A DNA stretch of 57,770 nt from Mangrovicoccus sp. Lineage in GTDB: Bacteria > Pseudomonadota > Alphaproteobacteria > Rhodobacterales > Rhodobacteraceae. Positions 46,801-57,188 of the stretch are shown here, in pieces. Position 1 is the stretch's first letter. Every line of letters starts with the position of its first letter. The notes under the pieces are model-generated. The model made no database searches. It worked only from the letters and a program-made list of their open reading frames with translations, and was not told the DNA's origin. A program made the position numbers and the translations under genes. Location: NCBI GenBank assembly GCA_025800345.1, contig JAOXSB010000106.1:1-57770 (forward strand), given 5' to 3'.

Positions 46801-47261
46801 ATCCCGTCAAGCGGGCCCGGGCGCAGTTCCTCAGAGAGCATGACATTGGATTCCACCTCGCCCACTGCGGGCAAGGTCATGATCCGCCGCCGCAGTACCC
46901 GCTCAAAATCCGGCAAATCCCGGGCCACGACCCGCAGCCGGTAATCATAGCGCCCGAGCACATGATGCACCGCCTGCACTTCGGGAATGGCGGTGATGGC
47001 CCGTTCGAAATCCTCAAGGCTGGTGCGCCCGCGGGTGGCAAGTTTGATCCCCAAAAACACCGTCACCCCGAACCCAAGCGCCTCTGCATCCAGATCCAAA
47101 CGACGCCCAGCAATCACGCCTTCGGATTTCAGCCGCTGAACCCGGCGCCAAGCGGCCGATTGGCTCAGCCCCAGTTGCCGCCCCAACGCCCCGGCATTCA
47201 GCGTCGCATCCGCCACCAGCGCCCGGAGAATCGCCCGGTCGATATCATCGATCTCGATCAT
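46797..47261 (-). CDS. Lrp/AsnC-family regulator, second of a tandem pair
   Basis: A 154-residue regulator with an N-terminal AsnC helix-turn-helix (IDDIDRAILRALVADATLN and LGLSQSAAWRRVQRLKSEG, about residues 2-48) and a RAM ligand-binding domain. It overlaps the preceding regulator by ATGA and is not identical to it, so the two are diverged paralogues that could form mixed oligomers. An amino acid is the likely ligand. Confidence 0.92.
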   Translation of the reverse strand: MIEIDDIDRAILRALVADATLNAGALGRQLGLSQSAAWRRVQRLKSEGVIAGRRLDLDAEALGFGVTVFLGIKLATRGRTSLEDFERAITAIPEVQAVHHVLGRYDYRLRVVARDLPDFERVLRRRIMTLPAVGEVESNVMLSEELRPGPLDGI

Positions 47262-47714
47262 AAGGGCAGGCTGTCTTCGGATTTCAGAACCGCCACCTGC
47301 ATCAGGGCTTCGATCTCGGCAATATGAGGCAAGGTCAGTATCCGTTCGCGATAGATCTGTTGATAATGGCCCATATCCCGCGCCAAGAGCTGCAAGCGCA
47401 GATCCACCCGCCCCAAAAAGGTTTGGATTTCCACCACATCGGGCAGGTCACGCGCCGCGGCCAGGATCTCGTCAAACGCGCGGGGGTTGGATTTCTCCAC
47501 CGTGATGCGCAGCGACACCGCCACATGATAGCCCAAACGCTCCCAATCGATCACCGCCCGCTGGCCGCGCAACACGCCCGCCCCTTGCAACCGCTCTAGC
47601 CGCCGCCAACAAGTGGCCCGCGGCATGGCACATCGCTCGGCCAATTCGGCGGTGCTCAGGCTTGGATCGGCCTGCAATTGCCGCAACAGACGGCGATCTT
47701 GATCATCGATTTGC

Positions 47715-47722
<8 letters not shown>
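47258..47722 (-). CDS. Lrp/AsnC-family regulator, first of a tandem pair
   Basis: A 154-residue regulator: the helix-turn-helix is LRQLQADPSLSTAELAERC with ATCWRRLERLQGAG (about residues 13-50), followed by the RAM domain. It is read divergently from ilvC, 129 bases away, the arrangement expected for a local regulator of branched-chain amino acid synthesis. The ATG at 47722 is followed by another at 47716; the ribosome site is weak for both. Confidence 0.92.
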
Positions 47723-48874
<1,152 letters not shown>

Positions 48875-48899
48875 TCGCGCCACAGCGCTGAGACAGAAA

Positions 48900-48929
48900 G
48901 GCCAGGCCCTAGCGGGTCTGGCCTTTTTT
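48900..48929 (+). terminator. Intrinsic terminator of ilvC
   Basis: GGCCAGGCCC and GGGTCTGGCC pair (one G-U) around TAGC and are followed by T6. It lies between ilvC and the convergent glmM gene. Confidence 0.93.
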
Positions 48930-48949
48930 CATTCCTGATCTCCGATGGC

Positions 48950-50299
48950 TCAGGACGCCGCTTCGACCTCGGCCGCGACCCCATCCACCAGCTCTGAAAG
49001 CAGCGCCTCATCCTCGCATTCGGCCATGACACGGATCAGTGGCTCGGTGCCAGATTTGCGGATCAATAGCCGCCCGCAATCTTGCAACCGCGCTTCTGCA
49101 TCTGCGATCGCCGCTTGCACCTGCGGCGCCGAGAGCGGATCACTTCCCGCCCCATAACGCACATTTTTCAGCAATTGCGGGCAGCGCTCGAAGACTTGCA
49201 CAAGCTCTGAAGCTTTGCGCCTCGTGCGCACCATTTCCGTGAGAAATTGCAGCGCCGCGATCAGCCCATCCCCCGTGGTGGCATAATCGCTCATGATAAT
49301 GTGGCCCGATTGCTCGCCGCCTAGGTTCCAACCGCCCCGGCGCATGGCTTCGACCACATAGCGATCGCCCACAAGAGTACGCTCCAGCCGCAGCCCCTGC
49401 CCTTGCAGATAGCGCTCCAGCCCAAGATTGGACATGACTGTGGCCACCAACGTGCCATCGCGCAGCCGCCCATCAGCCCCCCAACGCCCGGCCAGCAGCG
49501 CCATCAGCTGATCGCCATCAGCCACTTGACCGCTCTCGTCGATCAAGATCACCCGATCAGCGTCTCCATCCAGGCAAATGCCCACATCGGCCCCGTGTTC
49601 GAGCACCGCAGCCGCCGCCGTTTCGGGTTTGGTAGATCCCACCCCGGCATTGATATTATGGCCATTGGGGGCAACACCTACAGGGATCACCTCGGCCCCC
49701 AGTTCCCAAAGCGCTTCGGGCGCGGCTTTATAGGCCGCCCCATGGGCGCAATCGATCACCACTTTTAGCCCCTCAAGGCGCACGCCTTTGGGAATGGTGG
49801 TTTTGACATATTCCACATAACGGCCACGGCCATCATCGATCCGTTTGGCGCGGCCGATATTTTGCGGCTGCGCCAGACGGATCTCCCCCGCAAGGCTGGC
49901 CTCGATCTCGGCCTCAGCTTGATCGGAGAGTTTAAACCCATCGGGGCCGAAAAACTTAATGCCGTTATCGCTGCTTTGGTTGTGGCTGGCCGAGATCATG
50001 ATCCCTAAATCGGCGCGCATGGAGCGGGTCAGCAGCCCCACCGCGGGCGTTGGCACCGGCCCCAGAAGCAGCACATTCATCCCGGTGGAGGTAAGCCCCG
50101 CCGTCAGCGCGGTTTCCAGCATATAGCCCGAAAGCCGGGTGTCCTTGCCGATCACCGCCCGATGTTCGCGGCTATCGCCCCCATGGCGGAAATACCGGCC
50201 CACCGCCGCGCCAAGCTTCAGCGCCATTTCCGCGGTCATGGGATAGCTGTTGGCTTGGCCGCGCACCCCATCGGTGCCAAATAGCGATCTGCTGCTCAT
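48950..50299 (-). CDS. glmM: Phosphoglucosamine mutase
   Basis: A 449-residue enzyme turning glucosamine-6-phosphate into glucosamine-1-phosphate for UDP-GlcNAc, the precursor of peptidoglycan and lipopolysaccharide. The phosphoserine loop is [17 protein letters not shown], the metal loop DGDADRVIL and the C-terminal phosphate-binding loop [13 protein letters not shown]. It overlaps the end of folP by four bases, the folP-glmM pair known in many proteobacteria. Confidence 0.98.
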   Translation of the reverse strand: MSSRSLFGTDGVRGQANSYPMTAEMALKLGAAVGRYFRHGGDSREHRAVIGKDTRLSGYMLETALTAGLTSTGMNVLLLGPVPTPAVGLLTRSMRADLGIMISASHNQSSDNGIKFFGPDGFKLSDQAEAEIEASLAGEIRLAQPQNIGRAKRIDDGRGRYVEYVKTTIPKGVRLEGLKVVIDCAHGAAYKAAPEALWELGAEVIPVGVAPNGHNINAGVGSTKPETAAAAVLEHGADVGICLDGDADRVILIDESGQVADGDQLMALLAGRWGADGRLRDGTLVATVMSNLGLERYLQGQGLRLERTLVGDRYVVEAMRRGGWNLGGEQSGHIIMSDYATTGDGLIAALQFLTEMVRTRRKASELVQVFERCPQLLKNVRYGAGSDPLSAPQVQAAIADAEARLQDCGRLLIRKSGTEPLIRVMAECEDEALLSELVDGVAAEVEAAS

Positions 50300-51318
50300 G
50301 AGGGAATGTCTCCGGACTGCCAGGTGAGTGGCATCATAACAGAGAGCGCTTGCCGCGTGGCCGCCACATCATGCACACGCAAGATCTGTGCCCCTTGGGC
50401 CACGGCCGCCAACCCCGCCGCCAGCGAACCTGGCATCCGTTGGCGCGCGCCCTCGACACCTGCCAAAACGCCGATGAAGCTTTTGCGCGAAAGCCCCAGC
50501 AAGAGCGGGCAACCGAGCCCGTGAAACAGCGACAAGCGGCGCAGCAGGGCCAGGTTATGTTCAAGAGTTTTGCCAAAGCCGATACCGGGATCCAGCAAGA
50601 TCCGGCTGCGCGGGATCCCAGCGGCCTCGGCCCGCGCCACGCAAGCGGCCAGATCATCATAGATGTCCAAAAGCACATGCTCATAGCTTGGGGCCAATTG
50701 CATGGTTTTCGGATCGCCTTGGCTATGCATCAAACAGATCGGGGCCCCATGATGGGCCGCCACTCGCAAAATATCGGGATCATGGAGCCCGCCTGAGACA
50801 TCATTGATCAGCCCGGCCCCGGCCTCTAGCGCGGCCTCAGCCACCGCGGCTTTGCGCGTGTCCACGGAGATCGGCAAAACACCCGCCTTCACCAAGCCGG
50901 TGATCACCGGCAAGACCCGCGCACATTCCTCGGCCACAGGAATAAACGCCGCGCCTGGGCGGGTGGATTCCCCGCCAATATCAAGAATATCGGCCCCGTC
51001 GTCGCGCATTTGCGCGCCGTGGCTCAGCCCAGCTTTGCGGCCCAGAAACAGCCCCCCATCGGAAAAACTATCGGGGGTGGCATTCAAAATCCCCATGATC
51101 CAAGGAGAGGACCATTCTTTGCCAAAAAGCGGGCTGCGCGGCGCGCAAAGCTGTTCACGCTCTGGCCCAGGCATATCTTGGGCCGGGATAATCTCGGGGG
51201 CCGCCTCGCGGCTTAAAATCTCAACTTGGTCAAACCAACACCAGCCGCCCGCAAGCGTGAAAGCACCCTTGGGACGCGCCAGATCTGTTCGGGGAATAGG
51301 TCTATAATATTGGTTCAT
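50296..51318 (-). CDS. folP: Dihydropteroate synthase
   Basis: A 340-residue folate enzyme joining p-aminobenzoate to the pterin pyrophosphate; the target of sulfonamides. The TIM barrel begins at [16 protein letters not shown], about residue 74, with [11 protein letters not shown] next and SRKSFIG near the end. The first 73 residues are an extra N-terminal segment not present in E. coli FolP, without a clear motif. The ribosome site is weak, so the start is not certain. It is coupled to glmM. Confidence 0.95.
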   Translation of the reverse strand: MNQYYRPIPRTDLARPKGAFTLAGGWCWFDQVEILSREAAPEIIPAQDMPGPEREQLCAPRSPLFGKEWSSPWIMGILNATPDSFSDGGLFLGRKAGLSHGAQMRDDGADILDIGGESTRPGAAFIPVAEECARVLPVITGLVKAGVLPISVDTRKAAVAEAALEAGAGLINDVSGGLHDPDILRVAAHHGAPICLMHSQGDPKTMQLAPSYEHVLLDIYDDLAACVARAEAAGIPRSRILLDPGIGFGKTLEHNLALLRRLSLFHGLGCPLLLGLSRKSFIGVLAGVEGARQRMPGSLAAGLAAVAQGAQILRVHDVAATRQALSVMMPLTWQSGDIPS

Positions 51319-51394
51319 GGCACGTCTTTAGCGGCACCTGCGCAAAAGGCAATTGGCGGCCCGGCACTGCCGTAAAGTTAACGCAATGGACGGC

Positions 51395-52096
51395 TTAGCG
51401 CCGCGCGGTGCGCACTGGCTGACGATAGAAATGATGGGTGTCGATGGTGATGGTACGCGGAAAGACCCGCGCCCAATAGGGGTTCACCGCCCGGGTGTGG
51501 TAATGGGTGGCCCCGCCGGTAAGCTCGCGCGGCGCCCCATCCAAAGATGCTTGCGCCACCCGCCCCACCTGGGCCCAGGCCCGCTGGTTGCGCACCACTT
51601 CGGGAATGCCGTCGCAGGTATAGGTAAACTGACAGGCGAATTTCCGCCCCGTGCCTTGATTGACCACACCGCAGACGGAATTGGGATACCGGCGGGACTC
51701 CACCCGGTTCAGGATCACTTCGGCCACAGCGAATTGGCCGCGCACGCTTTCGCCCCGGGCCTCAAAATAGATCGCTTCGGCCAAACAATACCACGCATCG
51801 CCCCCACGGGGCTCTGGCTGTTTGGCAAGCCAGGCTTTGGTATATTGCACTTTCGGCGCTTTGGATTCGTCCCGTTGAGCGGGGCGTTTCATCAGCCGGG
51901 TCAACAGGTTTTCGCGCTTAGAAGACAGGCCCTGGCGTTCCTGCCCGAACATGGTGTCCAGGCGGTGCTCCACCGTGGCATCTGGGGCGGTGGAGCTGCT
52001 GATCACAACTTCGGCCTTGGCCATAGCGCCGCACAGCACCGAGGCGCTCGCGGCAAATGCAGTCACAACTCTGCGCATAGAGACGGTAAACAACAT
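51395..52096 (-). CDS. SleB-type cell wall hydrolase
   Basis: A 233-residue exported protein. The C-terminal half is a Hydrolase_2 (SleB) domain with the catalytic-type AEAIYFEARGES segment, FAVAEVILNRVESRRYPN and THYHTRAVNPYWAR. A signal peptide lies at the start (MRRVVTAFAASASVLCGAMAKAE). The ATG at 52096 follows GAGAG; frames from 52120 or 52180 are possible and 52078 gives the shortest signal peptide. It likely trims peptidoglycan in the periplasm; non-spore-formers use this family in wall turnover. Confidence 0.88.
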   Translation of the reverse strand: MLFTVSMRRVVTAFAASASVLCGAMAKAEVVISSSTAPDATVEHRLDTMFGQERQGLSSKRENLLTRLMKRPAQRDESKAPKVQYTKAWLAKQPEPRGGDAWYCLAEAIYFEARGESVRGQFAVAEVILNRVESRRYPNSVCGVVNQGTGRKFACQFTYTCDGIPEVVRNQRAWAQVGRVAQASLDGAPRELTGGATHYHTRAVNPYWARVFPRTITIDTHHFYRQPVRTARR

Positions 52097-52238
52097 GGCC
52101 CAAGCTCTCTTCAGTCCCATATTGCCTAAACGCTCGCGTGCTTTAACGCCACTTGACCTAAGGGCCAGCGCTGCATTCATGCAACAGATTCATACTAGGC
52201 CCTCATTAACCCAAATTTAAACAACATGTTAAGCATTT

Positions 52239-54785
52239 TTATCGATCAGCGGAAATCAGCGCAGCGCGCGCCGCGGCCAATCGGGCCACAGGCACGCGGA
52301 AGGGCGAGCATGAGACATAATCAAAGCCAACCTCGCGGCAAAAGGCGATTGATTCGCTGTTGCCCCCATGTTCGCCGCACAGCGAAAGCGTGATATCGGG
52401 TGCCGCTGAACGGCCGCGATCCGCGCCAAGTTTCAGCAGCTCGCCCACCCCGTCTTGGTCCAAGACATGGAATGGATCTTCGCTAAAAACCCCTTGGCGC
52501 ACATAGCTGGCCATGAACCGCCCCGCATCATCGCGGGACAGACCATAGGTCATCTGCGTGAGGTCATTGGTGCCAAAGCTCAGAAACGTGCTGTGCTCGG
52601 CAATCTGATCCGCTTTGAGCGCGGCACGCGGGGTTTCGACCATGACCCCAAGCTTGTAATCCACATCCACGCCGCTTTCGGCCCGCACCGAAGCCGCCAC
52701 GGTTTCGATCTGCGCGCGCACCACCTCGACCTCGCGCCGAGCCGATACCAGCGGCAGCATAATCTCGGGCACCACCGGCATGCCCCGGCATTCGGCCTCC
52801 ACTGCGGCCTCAAAAATCGCCCGGGCTTGCATGTCGTAGATTTCCGGCAAGGTGATGCCAAGCCGCACCCCGCGCAGCCCAAGCATCGGGTTGTATTCCT
52901 GCTGCGCCTCCACCCGGCGCTGCACCTCGCCCAAAGGTTTGCCCAGGGCCCCGGCCAGCTCCAGCATCCCGGCCCGGTCATTGGGCAGGAATTCATGCAA
53001 AGGCGGATCAAACAGGCGGATGCAAACCGGGCGGCCTTCCATAATCTCGAATAGGCGGCCGAAATCACTGCGCTGCATGGGCAGCAATTGCCGCAAGGCC
53101 TCTGCCCGCGCCTCGGCGGTATCGGCAAAGATCATCTCGCGCATCATGGGCAAGCGATCTTCTTCGAAGAACATATGTTCCGTGCGGCACAGCCCGATGC
53201 CTTCGGCGTTGAAATCGCGGGCAATCCGCGCATCGCCCACCGTATCGGCATTGGCGCGCACCCCGATATCGCGCACCTCATCGGCCCAGGCGAGCAGCGT
53301 GCTCAATGCGCTATCGGTGGATGGCTCTAGCAGATCCACCGCGCCTTCGATCAAACTGCCGCTGCTGCCATCGAGGGTGATGGTCTCCCCCTCTCGCAGG
53401 GTTTTCCCCCCCGGCAGCTTCAGGCTTTTATCCCGGCGGTTCAAACGGATCGCATTGGCACCAACGATACACGGCACCCCAAGCCCACGGGCGATCACCG
53501 CCGCATGGCTGGACATGCCGCCCTTTTCCGTCAGCACACCGCTGGCCGCATGCATGCCGCGCACATCCTCGGGCGTGGTTTCCCGTTTTACCAGAATGCA
53601 GGCCTCGCCCTGGGCGGCCATCGCTTGGGCACGGTTCGAGCTGAAAACAATCCGCCCGGTGGCGGCTCCGGGGCTGGCCCCGATCGCTTGCAGCAAAGGG
53701 CGCAGCGGGCGGCGCGGATCCACTTGCGGGTGCAGCAATTCATTGAGCGAGCGGGGCTCGATGCGCAGCAAGGCTTCGGATCGCTCAATGATCCCATCTT
53801 CGGCCATGGCCACCACAACCGAGACATTGGCCCGGGAGCTGCGGGGCACCTTGACCGCATCCAAGATTGCCAATTGCCCAGCATTGATGACGAACTCGAT
53901 CTGCATTTCTTCGCGCAGTCGGCTGCGGCAGCGCTCCCCGAAAGCCACCAATTCATCGAACACTTCTGGGCAAAGCTCTTCGAGCGAGGGGCCGCGGGGA
54001 TCGCGGGTCAGATAGATCGCCCCGGCCCGGTCGGTGAGCGCGTCGCGCCCTTGGCTTTGGCTCAGATAACGCCCGGTGATCTGCGCCCGCCCGGTGATCG
54101 GGTCAATAAATTGCATGACGCCAGAGCCGCTTTCATCGGGCCCGACGCCCAAAGCCATCTCTTGCACGATCAGTCCCAGCCCCGCATCTGCGGGGGCGCC
54201 TTTGCCTTGGCGCAACAGCCGCGCAGAGGTGCTTTCCCAAGCCCGAGCCATGGCCCGCAGCACCCCGGCCAATTGCACCGCTGGGTCTTGGGGAAATTCT
54301 TCGTCGGTTTCAGCCTCATAAGCCCGCAGCGCCGCGGCGATGGTGGCGCGGCAAGGCGCGGCATCGCTCTCGTAAAGATCCTCATCCAGCCGGGCCACTT
54401 GGGCTGACCAGGTTTGGATAAAGCGCAGATACAGGCGGCTGGCCACAGCCTCGCCCTCTTGGGCAATCAATTCCTCATAGCGGTGATCGGTCATGCCGAT
54501 ATTGAGGATCGCCCCAGGCCCCCCCCAATCGGGATCTTCCGAAGACGGGCGCACCGACAGCAGCGGCACCTCCCCGATCAGCGAGATGAGCCGGTCCAGA
54601 TCCGGCATACGTCCCGCGGCAATGTCATGCACCGCCTCAAAGCTCAGGGCAAAGGTCTTGGGCAAGGGCATATCCAAGCGCCGCAAGCGCTGAAGGCATT
54701 TGGCGCGCCCCCCATGTTGCGCCACGATGATCGAGGCGGTGGGGGTGATCTCCACATAGGGTTTAAAGGTGGCGAGCTTTTGCAT
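52239..54785 (-). CDS. Pyruvate-phosphate-dikinase-like PEP-utilising protein
   Basis: An 848-residue protein. The C-terminal part is a full PPDK core: the swivelling phospho-His domain (KGGMSSHAAVIARGLGVPC), then GLCRTEHMFF, CIRLFDPPLHEFLP, MVETPRA, SFGTNDLTQ and LCGEHGGNSES. The N-terminal ATP-grasp half is unusual: the GGKGANLAEM-type loop is AQHGGRAKCLQRL, SVRSGARASMPG is replaced by SVRPSSEDPDWGG, and the family LQTR motif is LDAVKVPRSS. So the pyruvate/PEP site looks intact and the nucleotide site does not. The ATG at 54785 follows GGAG at seven bases. It follows glyS. Confidence 0.85.
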   Translation of the reverse strand: MQKLATFKPYVEITPTASIIVAQHGGRAKCLQRLRRLDMPLPKTFALSFEAVHDIAAGRMPDLDRLISLIGEVPLLSVRPSSEDPDWGGPGAILNIGMTDHRYEELIAQEGEAVASRLYLRFIQTWSAQVARLDEDLYESDAAPCRATIAAALRAYEAETDEEFPQDPAVQLAGVLRAMARAWESTSARLLRQGKGAPADAGLGLIVQEMALGVGPDESGSGVMQFIDPITGRAQITGRYLSQSQGRDALTDRAGAIYLTRDPRGPSLEELCPEVFDELVAFGERCRSRLREEMQIEFVINAGQLAILDAVKVPRSSRANVSVVVAMAEDGIIERSEALLRIEPRSLNELLHPQVDPRRPLRPLLQAIGASPGAATGRIVFSSNRAQAMAAQGEACILVKRETTPEDVRGMHAASGVLTEKGGMSSHAAVIARGLGVPCIVGANAIRLNRRDKSLKLPGGKTLREGETITLDGSSGSLIEGAVDLLEPSTDSALSTLLAWADEVRDIGVRANADTVGDARIARDFNAEGIGLCRTEHMFFEEDRLPMMREMIFADTAEARAEALRQLLPMQRSDFGRLFEIMEGRPVCIRLFDPPLHEFLPNDRAGMLELAGALGKPLGEVQRRVEAQQEYNPMLGLRGVRLGITLPEIYDMQARAIFEAAVEAECRGMPVVPEIMLPLVSARREVEVVRAQIETVAASVRAESGVDVDYKLGVMVETPRAALKADQIAEHSTFLSFGTNDLTQMTYGLSRDDAGRFMASYVRQGVFSEDPFHVLDQDGVGELLKLGADRGRSAAPDITLSLCGEHGGNSESIAFCREVGFDYVSCSPFRVPVARLAAARAALISADR

Positions 54786-54925
54786 CACGCGGCTCCGGGA
54801 TCGGTCGAGGGCAGCCTAGCGCGTTGGCCTGGGCCCGGAAAGAGCCGCTTTGGCGCAGCGGCAAGCGCGCCACAGGACGCACGCGCCGGGCCGGGCCATC
54901 GAGGCCGAGCCCCGGCGCGGGGCAA

Positions 54926-54942
54926 CGGGCCTTTCAGGCCCG
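54926..54942 (-). terminator. GC hairpin after glyS
   Basis: CGGGCCT and AGGCCCG pair around three bases, 13 bases past the glyS stop; a second GC-rich dyad (GCCCCG/CGGGGC) follows at 54909-54923. No T-run, so attenuation or partial termination before the PPDK-like gene is possible. Confidence 0.4.
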
Positions 54943-54954
54943 ATGCCCATGGGG

Positions 54955-57036
54955 CTAGCCGTCAAGCCGGGTCAAATCTGCCACTTGGCCGCAAGTGGCG
55001 CGAATTTGATGCAGCAGATTGAGCCGGTTGCGGCGGATCACTGAATTTTCCGCATTCACCTGCACCGCCTCAAAGAATGCGTCCACCGGTCCGCGCAAAG
55101 CGGCCATGCCCCGCATGGCCGCCGCGAGATCTTCGGCCTCGATGGCCGAGGAGATCGCCCCCCCCGCCTGATCCAGCGCGGCAAAAAGCGCGCGTTCTTC
55201 GTCGGTTTCCGCAAGTTTGAGATCCGCCCCGAAGGAATATTCCACCCCATCGGCCTCTTCGGCCTGGCTGAGAATATTATTGGCCCGCTTGAACCCTTGC
55301 ACCAGATTCTCGCCATCTTCGGTGTTCAGCACATCGCCCAAAGCCTCGGCGCGTTTCACCAACAGGCTCAGATCCGCCCCACCATCCAGCGCCAAACACG
55401 CATCAATCACATCATGGCGCAGCCCGCGATCCCGCAAATAAACTTTCAACCGGTCATGCACAAAGCGCAGCAGATCCACTTGGATCTCGGCCCCGGCCGC
55501 GCCCGGGCTTTGCGCCAGCGCGGTTTGCACCAAGCCCGCCAAATCAAGACGCACATCATTTTCCAGCACCAAGCGGATCACCCCAAGGGCGGCACGGCGC
55601 AAAGCAAAGGGGTCTTTCGACCCGGTGGGTTTTTCGTCAATCGCCCAGAACCCGGCCAGCATATCGAGCTTATCGGCCAGCGCCACCGCCACGGAAACCG
55701 GCGCATTGGGCACTTCATCTGAGGGGCCCAGCGGCTTGTAATGCTCGGCGCAGGCCTCGGGCACGCCCTGATCATGGCCCGCAGCCTTAGCGTAATACTG
55801 GCCCATCACCCCCTGCAATTCAGGGAATTCATACACCATTTCACTGGTCAAATCCGCTTTACAGATCCGCGCAGCCTCAGCGGCCAAATCCGGGGCGGCC
55901 CCAACCGCTGGTGCGATCTGCCGGGCCAAAGCGGTTATCCGTTCCACGCGATCCGCAACCGAGCCGAGTTTGGCGTGAAAGGTCACATTGGCCAGGGGCG
56001 CGGCCATGCCCTCGAGCCCTGCGGCCCCGATTTTGCGCAGATCATTCTCCCAAAAGAACTTCGCATCGGACAGCCGCGCATCCAGAACTTTGCGATTGCC
56101 CGCCAGGATCATCGCCCCATCATCAGCCGTTTCGCGATTGGCCACGGTGATAAAGCGTGTGATCTGCCCGCTTTGCCCATCGCGCAGGGAGAAAAACTTC
56201 TGATGCTCGCGCATAGAGGTTTGCAGCACTTCTGGCGGCAGGCCGAGAAAATCCTCGCCGATCTCGCCCATCAGCACCACCGGCCATTCCACCAGGCCCG
56301 CGACCTCGACCAAAAGACCAGGGTCTTCCACCAATTCCAGCCCCGCCGCAAAAGCTTGATTGCTGGCATCGGCCCAAATATGCGCGGCGCGATCATCGGC
56401 CTCTAGGATCACATGGGCGCGGCTGAGCGCGGCGGAATATTCCTCAAACGAGCTCACGCTAAACCGCCCCGGCGCCATAAAGCGATGGCCCGACGTGTGA
56501 TCACCCGATGGGATCCCGCCGACCTCCATGGGCACCACGCGGGCACCGGCATCATCGGTCAAAATGCACAAGATCGAATGCAGCGGGCGCACCCAACGCA
56601 AACTGCCCGCGCCCCAGCGCATGGATTTCGGCCAGGGAAAGGTCTCGATCACCTGGGGCAGAAGCTCGGCGATGATCGCATCCGCGCTGCGACCGGGCTT
56701 TTCAATGGTCGCGAAATAAACCTGGCCCTTTTTGTCATCGCGCAGCTCAAGCTGATCTTGGGTCAACCCGGTGGAGCGCAGGAAACCCGCCAGCGCTTTT
56801 TCCGGCGCATCGGCGCGGGGGCCTTTGCGTTCCTCGCGCACTGTGGGGCTTTCAACACTCAGCCCCTGCACGGTCAGCGCCAAACGGCGCGGCGTGGCAA
56901 AGCTGGCCGCCCCCTCAAAAGTCAGGCCCGCCGCGCGCAGCCCGTCAGTGATCAAACGGCGCAGATCATCAGCGGCTTTTCCCTGCATCCGGGCGGGGAT
57001 TTCCTCGGAGAATAATTCGATCAGCAGGTCAGGCAT
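54955..57036 (-). CDS. glyS: Glycyl-tRNA synthetase beta subunit
   Basis: A 693-residue subunit of the alpha2beta2 glycyl-tRNA synthetase. It opens with PDLLIELFSEEIPARMQ, the family signature, has HTSGHRFMAPGRF and FFWENDLRK in the body, and ends with a DALR-like anticodon-binding helical domain. The ATG at 57036 is preferred over a TTG six codons upstream. The alpha subunit gene glyQ is not adjacent: the next upstream gene is a glutamate symporter. Confidence 0.97.
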   Translation of the reverse strand: MPDLLIELFSEEIPARMQGKAADDLRRLITDGLRAAGLTFEGAASFATPRRLALTVQGLSVESPTVREERKGPRADAPEKALAGFLRSTGLTQDQLELRDDKKGQVYFATIEKPGRSADAIIAELLPQVIETFPWPKSMRWGAGSLRWVRPLHSILCILTDDAGARVVPMEVGGIPSGDHTSGHRFMAPGRFSVSSFEEYSAALSRAHVILEADDRAAHIWADASNQAFAAGLELVEDPGLLVEVAGLVEWPVVLMGEIGEDFLGLPPEVLQTSMREHQKFFSLRDGQSGQITRFITVANRETADDGAMILAGNRKVLDARLSDAKFFWENDLRKIGAAGLEGMAAPLANVTFHAKLGSVADRVERITALARQIAPAVGAAPDLAAEAARICKADLTSEMVYEFPELQGVMGQYYAKAAGHDQGVPEACAEHYKPLGPSDEVPNAPVSVAVALADKLDMLAGFWAIDEKPTGSKDPFALRRAALGVIRLVLENDVRLDLAGLVQTALAQSPGAAGAEIQVDLLRFVHDRLKVYLRDRGLRHDVIDACLALDGGADLSLLVKRAEALGDVLNTEDGENLVQGFKRANNILSQAEEADGVEYSFGADLKLAETDEERALFAALDQAGGAISSAIEAEDLAAAMRGMAALRGPVDAFFEAVQVNAENSVIRRNRLNLLHQIRATCGQVADLTRLDG

Positions 57037-57188
57037 GGGGCTCTCAATGGTCAAATGGCGGCAGCGGCATGGATCGCGATAGGATCATAGGGTGATCCCA
57101 GCGGGAAAACCCCAGAGCCCGCGCCCCGTCAAGGCGAAACCGCCCCCGCGCGCGCGCATGTCCCCCTTCGCGGCAAGCCAGAGGCCAG

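Noticed and set aside
51353-52129. A 258-codon plus-strand frame opposite the SleB-type gene
   Set aside because: The minus strand has a signal peptide and a clear SleB domain; the plus frame has neither a start site nor a known fold.
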